From positions 248,001 through 312,000 of the forward strand of contig CAWKGV010000002.1 of assembly GCA_963849305.1 (NCBI GenBank): a stretch of 64,000 bases of DNA. The letters run 5' to 3'. The position numbers and the translations under genes are program-made. Numbering within the stretch: the first letter of the stretch is position 1; each line of letters opens with the position of its first letter. This stretch comes from CAWKGV01 sp963849305. GTDB lineage: Bacteria; Pseudomonadota; Alphaproteobacteria; Acetobacterales; Acetobacteraceae. This document shows, one piece after another, positions 35,721 to 43,515 of this stretch. The notes under the pieces were generated by a model. It was not told the DNA's origin and did no database searches. It saw only the letters and a list, made by a program, of their open reading frames with translations.

Positions 35721-35860
35721 ACGGGCCTGTCGGTTGCGGCGGCCATTCAGCCTGTCCGATGCATCCCGCGCTGTCCAGGCCGTACGGCGATGCCTGCTTC
35801 CGTCCGTGGTTCGCTTCGGCGTAACGGTTCCGCCATGGCCCGGCCCCCATCCGGCCCTGA

Positions 35861-37039
35861 TCAGAACAGCGACATTTGCGCCTCTGCCATGCCGGGCCGG
35901 GTGTCCGGCGCGGCGAAGCTGGTGCAATCCAAACCCTCGCGCGCCTCGTCCAGCCCCCATTGGCGGGCCGCGCGGGCGAACCGGCGGAGCAGCAGGTCGG
36001 CATAGGCGCCGTGCCCGGCCATGCGATGGTGGAACCTGGCATCGGACAACGCGCCCGAGCGGGTTTCGCGGATCAGGCTCAAGACATGCCGGGCGCGGTC
36101 GGGGAAATGGGTTGCCAGCCAATCCTCGAACATCTGCTTCAGCTCATGGGGCAGGCGCAGCAGCACATAGCCCGCGTGGCGCGCGCCCCCACGTGCTGCG
36201 GTCTCCATGATCCGCTCCATCTCCGCGTCGTTCAGGCCGGGGATCATCGGCGCCACCATGACGCCTGTGGGCACCCCGGCGCGGGTCAGCTCGGCGATCG
36301 TGTGCAGCCGGCGCGCGGGGGCGGCGGCGCGCGGCTCCATCCGCCGGGCCAGCGCCGCATCCAGCGTGGTGACCGACACATAAACCCGTGCCAACCGCCG
36401 TGCCGCCATCGCGGCGAGGATGTCGAGATCGCGCAGCACGCCGGCCGATTTGGTCACGATACTGACCGGGTGGTTGAACCGGTCCAGCACCTGGAGTACG
36501 GCGCGGGTGAGTTGCAAGGTGCGCTCCACCGGCTGATAGGGGTCGGTGTTGGATCCGAGTGCCAAGGTGCGCGGGACGTAGCCGGGCTTGCTCAACTCCT
36601 TTTCCAGCAACTCCGCCGCATCAGGCTTGAAGACGAGCTTGGTCTCGAAATCGAGCCCGGGCGAGTAGCCGAGGTACGCGTGGCTGGGCCTTGCGTAGCA
36701 ATAGATGCAGCCGTGCTCGCAGCCGCGATAGGGGTTGACCGCGCGATCGAAGCCGATATCGGGTGAGCTGTTCCAGCTAATCACCGAGCGGGTGGTATCG
36801 CGGATCAACGTGGTTGGCAGGGGCGGCAGCTCGCCGAACTCTGCCGCCAGCGTGTCCCACCCATCGTCGAACTGGCTGGCGTTTTGGCTGTCGAAGCGCA
36901 CGGCCGGATTGGTGGTGGCCCCGCGTCCGTGCCGCGCCATCGCCGGCAGCCGCGCCGACGGCGGCGGCTCAGGTGAGCCGGCGATGTCGAGCGCGGCGAT
37001 CGCGGCTACATCCTGGTCAGGCTCGCGCGGCTGGCGCAT
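35861..37039 (-). CDS. radical SAM protein, PA0069 family
   Basis: 392 residues. The iron-sulfur motif is NPYRGCEHGCIYCYARPSH (CxxxCxxC) near residue 105, preceded by RSVISWNSSPDIGFDRAV. Other conserved parts are FETKLVFKPDAAELLEKEL, LALGSNTDPYQPVERTLQLT and VYVSVTTLDAALARRMEPR with GVMVAPMIPGLND. This family is related to spore photoproduct lyase/Rv2578c proteins; the reaction is not established. ATG 37039 is used. It is divergent from the glycosyltransferase gene, whose start is 30 bp away. Intact frame. Confidence 0.9.
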   Translation of the reverse strand: MRQPREPDQDVAAIAALDIAGSPEPPPSARLPAMARHGRGATTNPAVRFDSQNASQFDDGWDTLAAEFGELPPLPTTLIRDTTRSVISWNSSPDIGFDRAVNPYRGCEHGCIYCYARPSHAYLGYSPGLDFETKLVFKPDAAELLEKELSKPGYVPRTLALGSNTDPYQPVERTLQLTRAVLQVLDRFNHPVSIVTKSAGVLRDLDILAAMAARRLARVYVSVTTLDAALARRMEPRAAAPARRLHTIAELTRAGVPTGVMVAPMIPGLNDAEMERIMETAARGGARHAGYVLLRLPHELKQMFEDWLATHFPDRARHVLSLIRETRSGALSDARFHHRMAGHGAYADLLLRRFARAARQWGLDEAREGLDCTSFAAPDTRPGMAEAQMSLF

Positions 37040-37069
37040 TGTTCTGTTCCCTCTCTGTTCGAGCGAAGC

Positions 37070-37789
37070 GTGGCAAACCTCACCCTATCGGTCAAGAACA
37101 AAGAAAGAACTCAGGGGAACTCGCTCCGTCAGCTCTCGGTGGTCATCCCGACCCTGAATGCCGCCCGGACCCTGCCGGCGACCTTGGCAGCTCTGGGGGG
37201 CGCGCCGCAGGAAGTGATGGTCGTGGACGGTGCCAGCTCGGACGGCACACCGGAACTGGCCGCGAGTCTCGGGAGCGTGGTTCTCGCCGCGCCGCGTGGT
37301 CGCGGTTCGCAACTCGCCGCCGGGGTGGCCGCCGCGCGCGGGCCATGGCTGCTGCTGCTGCACGCCGACACCCGGCTCGCGCCCGGTTGGCGAGAGGTGG
37401 TGGCCGGGCACATCGCCGCCGGCCCTGACCGAGCAGGGTATTTTCGCTTGGTGCTCGACAGCGCCGATCCGCGCGCCCGGAGGCTGGAGCGCGCGGTCGC
37501 CTGGCGCTGCCGGCTGCTGGCCCTGCCGTACGGCGACCAGGGCTTGTTGATCCATCGCGACCTGCTGGGCGCGGTCGGCGGCCTCCGGCCTCTGCCGCTG
37601 ATGGAGGATGTGGACCTCGTGCGCCGGCTCGGCCGCCACCGGCTGGCGCCACTCCCAGCCGCCGCCATTACCTCGGCGGCGCGATGGGAGCGGCAGGGCT
37701 GGCGGTGGCGCTCGCTTCGCAATCTGCTCTGTCTGTCGCTCTGGTTCACCGGGGCTCCGCCCCGGCTGATCGCCCGGCTCTACGGGTGA
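37070..37789 (+). CDS. TIGR04283-type small family 2 glycosyltransferase
   Basis: 239 residues from GTG 37070; the true start is uncertain because homology begins at LSVVIPTLNAARTLPATLAAL and no ATG lies close upstream of it. The GT-A fold shows VVDGASSDGTPELAA (nucleotide-binding Asp), WLLLLHADTRLAPGW (DxD-like HADT) and LPYGDQGLLIHRDLLGAVGG with LPLMEDVDLVRRLGR. In databases TIGR04283 members are named arsenosugar biosynthesis glycosyltransferases because they often accompany arsenosugar genes, but none is here. The stop overlaps the start of the next gene (GTGA), and the pair is a frequent partnership. Confidence 0.85.
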   Translation: MANLTLSVKNKERTQGNSLRQLSVVIPTLNAARTLPATLAALGGAPQEVMVVDGASSDGTPELAASLGSVVLAAPRGRGSQLAAGVAAARGPWLLLLHADTRLAPGWREVVAGHIAAGPDRAGYFRLVLDSADPRARRLERAVAWRCRLLALPYGDQGLLIHRDLLGAVGGLRPLPLMEDVDLVRRLGRHRLAPLPAAAITSAARWERQGWRWRSLRNLLCLSLWFTGAPPRLIARLYG

Positions 37790-38352
37790 GGAATATCGTC
37801 ATAGTGTTTGCCCGCGCCCCGCGCCTCGGGGCGGTCAAGCGCCGCCTCGCGCGCGAGATCGGCGACCGTGCCGCGCTGCGGTTCCATCGCGCCGGGCTGA
37901 TCCGCCTCCTGCGCGTGTCGGCCGCGGACCGCCGTTTCCGGACCGTGCTCGCCGTCACCCCGGATCAGGCCGTGTTCCGCCTGCCCGTCCGCGTGGCCCG
38001 CCTCAAGCAGGGCAGGGGCGATCTGGGTGCCCGAATGCATCGCGCTTTCCGCCGGTTCCCACGCGCCCGCGTGGTGCTCGTGGGGTGCGACATCCCCGAG
38101 GCTGGCCCGGCCGACCTGACGGCGGCGTTCCGGGCCCTCGGCCGCGCCCCCGCGGTGTTCGGCCCGGCCGAGGACGGAGGCTATTGGCTGGTCGGCATGG
38201 CGCCGCGCCGTCCCGCCCGGCCCTTCGCCGCCGTGCGCTGGTCCAGCGAACACGCGCTCGCCGATACGCTGCGCAATTTCGGCGCTAACCGCGTCCGTTT
38301 GCTGCGCACGCTCCGCGACGTCGATACGGCAGCCGATCTGCCCCGAAACTGA
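37786..38352 (+). CDS. TIGR04282/DUF2064-type nucleotidyl- or glycosyltransferase
   Basis: 188 residues from GTG 37786, which overlaps the previous stop as GTGA. Conserved parts: IVIVFARAPRLGAVKRRLA at the start (the family KT/KR loop), QGRGDLGARMHRAF, VVLVGCDIPEAGPADLTAAF with the GxDxP metal site, and FGPAEDGGYWLVGM. The fold is a small GT-A nucleotide-sugar enzyme, always seen with TIGR04283 partners. The sugar and acceptor are unknown. Its stop is one base away from the stop of the convergent moaB gene (38352 versus 38354), so the genes are packed back-to-back with no room for a terminator. Confidence 0.85.
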   Translation: MRNIVIVFARAPRLGAVKRRLAREIGDRAALRFHRAGLIRLLRVSAADRRFRTVLAVTPDQAVFRLPVRVARLKQGRGDLGARMHRAFRRFPRARVVLVGCDIPEAGPADLTAAFRALGRAPAVFGPAEDGGYWLVGMAPRRPARPFAAVRWSSEHALADTLRNFGANRVRLLRTLRDVDTAADLPRN

Positions 38353-38353
38353 C

Positions 38354-38902
38354 CTATTCCGCCGCCGGCTTCAGGTGTTCCTGCAAGCGCGGCATCAGCT
38401 CGACCAGGTTGCAAGGCCGGTGGCGGCTGTCGAGCTGCCAGAGCAGGATATCGTCCCAGCCATCCTTCGCTGCCCCGGTGCTGCCCGGCAGCGCGAACAG
38501 GTACGTCCCGCCGGCCACACCCCCAATGGCGCGCGACTGCATCGTGGAGGTGCCGATCTTCTGATAGCTCAGCATCCGGAACAGCTCGCCGAACCCCTCG
38601 ACCCGCTTCTCCATCACCCGCTCGAATGCCTCGGGCGTGACATCGCGGCCGGTGATGCCGGTTCCCCCGGTGGTGATCACCACGTCGATCGCGGGGTCGG
38701 CGATCCAGCCCCGCAGCCGGCGCTCGATCGCCCCGGCATCGTCGCGCTCGATCGCCCGGTCCGCCAGGCGGTGCCCGGCCCGCACGATCCGCTCCGCCAG
38801 CGCGTCACCCGAGGTATCGTTCGCCGCAGTGCGCGTGTCGCTGACCGTCAGCACCGCGACGTTGACCGGAATGAATCGCCGGCTCTCGTCGATCCCTGCC
38901 AT
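38354..38902 (-). CDS. moaB: molybdenum cofactor biosynthesis protein B
   Basis: 182 residues, the MoaB/Mog size. It shows NVAVLTVSDTRTAANDTSG, the MPT-binding VVITTGGTGITGRDVTPEAF, and GFGELFRMLSYQKIGTSTMQ with GVAGGTYLFALPGSTGAAKD, all diagnostic. MoaB binds molybdopterin and adenylylates it or assists MogA/MoeA; E. coli MoaB itself is dispensable, while in others it replaces MogA. It would serve the Moco enzyme at 23.5 kb, though the two are 14 kb apart. ATG 38902; 20 bp after the lytic transglycosylase stop in the same direction, so the two are probably co-transcribed. Confidence 0.92.
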   Translation of the reverse strand: MAGIDESRRFIPVNVAVLTVSDTRTAANDTSGDALAERIVRAGHRLADRAIERDDAGAIERRLRGWIADPAIDVVITTGGTGITGRDVTPEAFERVMEKRVEGFGELFRMLSYQKIGTSTMQSRAIGGVAGGTYLFALPGSTGAAKDGWDDILLWQLDSRHRPCNLVELMPRLQEHLKPAAE

Positions 38903-38922
38903 GACCTAACCCTCGCTGTGCG

Positions 38923-40758
38923 TCACCGCGCCCAGGCGGTCAATGTGGTGCGCGGGCGCTGAGGCGTGAAGCTCGGATAGCGCCCGGCCGCGATCTCGTC
39001 CAGGGTGGGCGCCGGCAGTCCGAGCCGGGCGGCGTAGATCCAAGTGTAAGTCAAGGCACGCTCGACGAAGGCGCGGGTCTCGGCGAGCGGGATGGCCTCG
39101 ATGAACAGCAGCGGATCGCCCGAGTCCCTGATTTCGGGCGCCCAGCGGGCGTAACTGGTCAGGCCGGCGTTGTAGCTCGCAAGCAGGCCCAGGAGATTGC
39201 CGCCGATCACCGATTGGTCTGCGAGGGACAGGATCACCCGCTGCCCGAGCCCGAGATTGATCGCGGGGTTCTCCAGCGCGGACCGTTGAGCGGGCGCGCC
39301 TTCGGCCACGCTGCGTGCGGTCACCGGCATGAGTTGCATCAGCCCGAGCGCGCCGGCCGGCGACACGGCCTTGGCATCGAAGTTCGATTCGGTGCGCGCC
39401 ACGCCATAGACCAGCGCCGGGTCCATGACGAACCCTCCGGCGGGATGCAGCGCGGGAACCGGGAAACGAAGCTCGTCGTGCGGGATGCCGTCGGCCGCCT
39501 GCACGAGACCGGCAAGTTGCGCCGCCAGATCGGTCAGATGCGCGCTCGAGGCAACCACCAGCAGGGACTGGCGCAAGGCCCTGCTGGTTGCCACCTCGGG
39601 CCAGAGCCGGCGCAATTCGGCCTCGGCCCGCGTCCTCTGCCCGACTTGCAGCAGAGCGAATGCCCGTTCCGCGCCGGGCAACGCGGCCAGGGCATCGAGA
39701 TCGGCGGTGGACAAGGTCTCGTGGCTCAGCAGCAGCCCCGTGCCCCATCCCAGGATCTCGCGGGCGATCAGGCCATGCAGGGTGCGGCGCTCGGCCGCCG
39801 CGCGTTTGAGCCATGCTAAATAGCCTACGAAGTCATGGACCCGTAGCTCACCCTTCGCCGCCCAAAACGCCCCGGCGGCGCGCACCGTGGCCGGGCCGAT
39901 CGGCGCGGTGGCGGTGTCCTGGAAATAGGACAGGGCGAGACCGATCCGTCCGAGACGCCAGGCCGCGAGGCCCGCCAGGTAGGCGGCTTGGCCGGTCCGC
40001 TGCTGCGCCGGTGCCTTTCGCCAGGCATCCGCCGCGACCGTCAGTGCCTGCTCATCTCGGTTGTCGCTGAAGAGCCTGCGGGCTATCTGCGTTTGTAGTA
40101 GGCTCGCGTTGGCCCGGCTGAGACCCTTCGCCCGGTCAATCAACCGCAGCGCGGCCCCGGAATCCTGAGGCAGCACGAGCCGCGCCACCTCGCCATCGAG
40201 CAACGGATTGCGGGCGGTGCGCCGGTCGGCCGGATCGATGTCCTCCGGCTCGGGGTCGGCGGGTGCCTGAGGCGCCTGCGAGGCCGGCGCCGGCACTTGC
40301 GGCACGGCGACGCCCTTGGTCAACCGACGGGTCAGCAGCGCCCTGATATCCGCCGCCTGCGGCTCGCCGGAGTAGTACGCCAGCCACTGCTCGAGTTCGC
40401 GGGGCGTGGCATGGTGGAAGCGGCCCAGATAACGATCAGCCAGGATCGCGCCCAGCAGCAGCCGGTTCTGTAGTTTTGCGGTGTCTCGCTCCGCTAACGC
40501 CACGTGCCCGCTAGATTGTTCGGCGAAGATGCGTCGGACGAGCGCGGCATCGGTGGGGCCGAGGGGCTGCGGCAAGACGATTTCGGACGCGCTATCGACC
40601 GGCGCGAACCGGGGAAATGCCGTCGCGGTCTGCTCGCTCGCCTCGACACGCGGCTCGGATGCCGCGGCGGGGCAGGCCAACAGCACGGCACAGGCTGCTC
40701 CAGCGAGGGCTGCCCGCATGGTCGGATGGCGGGAGAGCGTGCGATTGATCCCTCGCAT
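38923..40758 (-). CDS. slt: soluble-type lytic murein transglycosylase
   Basis: 611 residues with an N-terminal signal peptide (RAALAGAACAVLLACPAAAS). A long helical superhelix (residues about 60-430) is followed by the catalytic goose-type lysozyme domain: ALVYGVARTESNFDAKAVSP with the catalytic Glu, then AGALGLMQLMPVTARSV and NLLGLLASYNAGLTSYARW. It cleaves the MurNAc-GlcNAc bond in the periplasm and forms 1,6-anhydro ends. ATG 40758 is used, with ATG 40719 an alternative. Neighbours moaB and uracil-DNA glycosylase are on the same strand, a common order in Acetobacteraceae. Confidence 0.88.
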   Translation of the reverse strand: MRGINRTLSRHPTMRAALAGAACAVLLACPAAASEPRVEASEQTATAFPRFAPVDSASEIVLPQPLGPTDAALVRRIFAEQSSGHVALAERDTAKLQNRLLLGAILADRYLGRFHHATPRELEQWLAYYSGEPQAADIRALLTRRLTKGVAVPQVPAPASQAPQAPADPEPEDIDPADRRTARNPLLDGEVARLVLPQDSGAALRLIDRAKGLSRANASLLQTQIARRLFSDNRDEQALTVAADAWRKAPAQQRTGQAAYLAGLAAWRLGRIGLALSYFQDTATAPIGPATVRAAGAFWAAKGELRVHDFVGYLAWLKRAAAERRTLHGLIAREILGWGTGLLLSHETLSTADLDALAALPGAERAFALLQVGQRTRAEAELRRLWPEVATSRALRQSLLVVASSAHLTDLAAQLAGLVQAADGIPHDELRFPVPALHPAGGFVMDPALVYGVARTESNFDAKAVSPAGALGLMQLMPVTARSVAEGAPAQRSALENPAINLGLGQRVILSLADQSVIGGNLLGLLASYNAGLTSYARWAPEIRDSGDPLLFIEAIPLAETRAFVERALTYTWIYAARLGLPAPTLDEIAAGRYPSFTPQRPRTTLTAWAR

Positions 40759-40868
40759 CCTTCGGCCCTAGACAATCGAGAGCCGAGGGGCAATCCTGTT
40801 GCTTGACGAATGATAGCTGGCGGGCTCACCGATCCGTGTGTGTCAAGGGCTTAGCAGCCGACCCTGGC

Positions 40869-41717
40869 TCACCTATGCGCGAGATCAGTGTCCAGCGACC
40901 GACGCAGGAGCCGCAAATCGGCCCACGCGGCGCGCCGTGAGGCCGGCTCCCGCAAGAGCCGCGCCGGGCTGAAGGTCGCCAGGCCGGGCAGCTTAGGGTC
41001 GAGGTCGGGGATCGCACCTCCACGAACCGCCGCTCGGTGCGCCGGACCGCCGAGGTCGGGGATCGCCACCTCCACGAACCCGCCGCCCCCGGTGCGCCGG
41101 ACCGCGCCCAGCAGCGCTCTCACCGGCAGCGAACCCAGAAGGACCAGCCGGCGTGGGCCGGTCAGCGCGATCAGCCGATACAGGAAAGGCAGGCATATGG
41201 CGATTTCCGTCGGGCTCGGCGGCCGGTCGCCGGGCGGGCGCCAAGGGATCAGCGGCGCCAGCAACAGCCGCGCGCGGTCGAGGGCGATGCTGGCCAGCAT
41301 CTTGTCGAAATAGAGCCCGACGGCCCCCGTCAGCGGGCGCCCGGCTCGATCGTCGTCCGAACTGGGCGGGTCGGCGATCAACAGCAATCCAGCGGCAGGG
41401 TCGCCCTCGGCGAATACCAGGCTGGTGGCGGTGTTGCGCAGCGCGCAGCCGTCGAATGCGGCCATCACGGCGCGAAGCTCCGCCAAAGTCCCGGCGGCCA
41501 GCGCCGCCTGGCAGGCGCGGGCCCTCGCGCTTGCGCGCCCGGGCGCTCCGGCCGGAGTGGGCGGCGCGCGAAGCACGGACGGAGCGGCCGGACTCGAAAC
41601 GGAGTCGATCGGTTCCGGTCGCGGCAGGGGCGCGCGAAGCCGGTTCACCGGGTCGGCGTCGAGCAACTCGTCGGCGCCCCATTCCAGTTGCAGCTTGAGC
41701 GCCGTCAGCTCGTCCAT
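40869..41717 (-). CDS. uracil-DNA glycosylase, family 4/5-like, with internal duplication
   Basis: 282 residues. After a Pro/Ala-rich lead of about 75 residues the UDG domain runs from CQAALAAGTLAELRAVMAAF through the active-site strand LLLIADPPSSDDDRAGRPLTG (family pattern GEAPGxxED) to LLGSLPVRALLG and FSPARLLREPASRRAAWADL (family HPxxLLR). Family 4 iron-sulfur Cys are only partly kept, so it may lack the cluster. The stretch FVEVAIPDLGG then GGAIPDLDPKL is a duplication: the DNA at 41001-41105 is an imperfect tandem repeat, adding about 17 residues before the last motif. Whether the enzyme still works is unclear. ATG 41717, divergent from etfD. Confidence 0.7.
   Translation of the reverse strand: MDELTALKLQLEWGADELLDADPVNRLRAPLPRPEPIDSVSSPAAPSVLRAPPTPAGAPGRASARARACQAALAAGTLAELRAVMAAFDGCALRNTATSLVFAEGDPAAGLLLIADPPSSDDDRAGRPLTGAVGLYFDKMLASIALDRARLLLAPLIPWRPPGDRPPSPTEIAICLPFLYRLIALTGPRRLVLLGSLPVRALLGAVRRTGGGGFVEVAIPDLGGPAHRAAVRGGAIPDLDPKLPGLATFSPARLLREPASRRAAWADLRLLRRSLDTDLAHR
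41001..41105. repeat. imperfect tandem duplication inside the UDG gene
   Basis: Two adjacent copies beginning GAGGTCGGGGATCGC (41001 and 41052) and ending GTGCGCCGGACCGC. The first is 51 bp, the second about 54 bp with three extra bases (CACC for ACC, and extra C in CCCGCC and CCCCGG), so the reading frame is kept over the whole repeat. Confidence 0.8.
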
Positions 41718-41799
41718 GCGCCATTCCTGCCCAGGCGAGCCGCCTTGCGCAACCCTGTCGCTAGCCTAGTTTGGACGGAACCAAAGAGGAGCCAGGCGG

Positions 41800-43437
41800 A
41801 TGGCAGAGGAGCTGGGTGCGCGCGAGTCGATGGAGTTCGACGTGGTGATCGTGGGCGCCGGGCCGGCCGGGCTGTCCGCAGCGATCCGGCTCAAGCAGCT
41901 CGCTCCCGAAGCTGGCGTGTGCGTGGTCGAGAAAGGCGGCGAGGTCGGCGCGCATATCCTCTCGGGTGCGGTGCTGGAGCCGCGCGCGCTGAACGAGCTG
42001 ATCCCGGACTGGCGAGAGAGGGGCGCCCCGCTCGAGACGCCGGCGCGACAGGATCGGTTCCTGTATCTCACCGCCAGCAGGGCATACCGCCTGCCCACCC
42101 CGCCGCAGATGCACAACCACGGCAACTTCATCGTCTCGCTCGGCGACGTGGTGCGCTGGCTCGGCCGACAGGCGGAGGCGATCGGGGTCGAGATTTATCC
42201 AGGCTTCGCTGCCGCCGAGGTGTTGGAGGAGGGCGGCCGGGTGGTCGGCATTGCCACCGGCGACATGGGAATCGGCAAGGACGGCGAACCCACGGCCAAC
42301 TTCCAACGCGGTATGGAGCTGCGCGCCCGATACACGCTGCTTGCCGAAGGCTGCCGGGGTTCGCTCTCTAAGCGGCTAATCGAGCGGTTCCGGCTGCGCG
42401 AGGGCCACGATCCGCAAACCTACGCGATCGGCATCAAGGAGCTGTGGGAGGTGCCGCCGGCGAACCACCAGCCCGGCCTGGTCGAGCACACGATCGGCTG
42501 GCCGCTTGACGCCGGCACGTATGGCGGCTCGTTCCTGTATCATTTCGCGGAAAATCTGATCTCGTTCGGTTTTGTCATCGGACTCGACTACCGCAACCCA
42601 TGGCTGTCGCCGTTCGATGAGACGCAGCGGTTCAAAACCCACCCCGCCATACGCCACCATTTCGAGGGCGGGCGGCGGGTCAGCTATGGCGCGCGGGCGC
42701 TGAACGAGGGCGGGGCGCAGTCGGTCCCGCACCTGGTCTTCCCTGGCGGCGCCCTGATCGGCGATGCCGCCGGGTTCCTAAACGTCCCGAAGATCAAGGG
42801 CACGCACACGTCGATGAAGTCGGGAATGCTGGCCGCCGAGTCGGCGGCCGAGGCGCTGGCCGGTGGCCGGATCGCGGAGCTTGCGAGCTATCCCAAGAAG
42901 CTGCGGCAAAGCTGGGCGTGGGACGAGCTGCGCGCAGTGCGCAACGTGCGCCCGGCCTTCGCCAAATTCGGCACTTGGGGCGGCCTGGCCTACTCAGCGA
43001 TCGACACGTACCTGCTGCGCGGCAAAGCCCCTTGGACGTTCCACCATCGTCACCCCGATTACGAGACCCTGATCCCGGCCGATCAGGCGCCGCAAATCAG
43101 CTATCCGAGGCCCGACGGGCAGCTGACCTTCGACCGGCTCTCCTCGGTGTTCATCAGCAACACCAATCACGAGGAAGACCAGCCCGCCCATCTACGGTTG
43201 CGCGACCCGGCCAAGGCGATCACGGTGAACTGGGACCGGTTCCGCAGCCCGGAGACCCGGTATTGCCCGGCGGGAGTGTACGAAATTGTCGGCGCCGAAG
43301 AGGGGGCGCCGCGGCTGCAAATCAACGCCCAGAACTGCGTGCATTGCAAAACCTGCGATATCAAGGATCCGACGCAAAACATCGACTGGGTGACCCCGGA
43401 GGGCGGAGGCGGCCCAAACTATCCCGGCGGGATGTGA
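41800..43437 (+). CDS. etfD: electron transfer flavoprotein-ubiquinone oxidoreductase
   Basis: 545 residues. It takes electrons from ETF (acyl-CoA and other dehydrogenases) to ubiquinone at the inner membrane. FAD-binding begins FDVVIVGAGPAGLSAAIRLK; the quinone/FAD region has GAHILSGAVLEPRALNELIP and YGGSFLYHFAENLISFGFV; the C-terminal 4Fe-4S cluster motif is NCVHCKTCDIKDPTQNIDWV. AGAGGAG is upstream of ATG 41800. The order etfD, TPR protein, ispE, tRNA-Gln after UDG/slt/moaB is typical of Acetobacteraceae. Divergent from UDG with 82 bp between the starts, which must hold both promoters. Confidence 0.93.
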   Translation: MAEELGARESMEFDVVIVGAGPAGLSAAIRLKQLAPEAGVCVVEKGGEVGAHILSGAVLEPRALNELIPDWRERGAPLETPARQDRFLYLTASRAYRLPTPPQMHNHGNFIVSLGDVVRWLGRQAEAIGVEIYPGFAAAEVLEEGGRVVGIATGDMGIGKDGEPTANFQRGMELRARYTLLAEGCRGSLSKRLIERFRLREGHDPQTYAIGIKELWEVPPANHQPGLVEHTIGWPLDAGTYGGSFLYHFAENLISFGFVIGLDYRNPWLSPFDETQRFKTHPAIRHHFEGGRRVSYGARALNEGGAQSVPHLVFPGGALIGDAAGFLNVPKIKGTHTSMKSGMLAAESAAEALAGGRIAELASYPKKLRQSWAWDELRAVRNVRPAFAKFGTWGGLAYSAIDTYLLRGKAPWTFHHRHPDYETLIPADQAPQISYPRPDGQLTFDRLSSVFISNTNHEEDQPAHLRLRDPAKAITVNWDRFRSPETRYCPAGVYEIVGAEEGAPRLQINAQNCVHCKTCDIKDPTQNIDWVTPEGGGGPNYPGGM

Positions 43438-43515
43438 CTTGGTTCCCGGGAGAATCTCGTGGCCTGGCATCAAATTTCGATGACAAGACGCTCGCGCGAT
43501 TGTTAGTCTTCGCGC

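Noticed and set aside
37070..38352. arsenosugar biosynthesis cluster
   Set aside because: Only the two TIGR04282/04283-type transferases are present; no ArsM or ArsS gene nearby.
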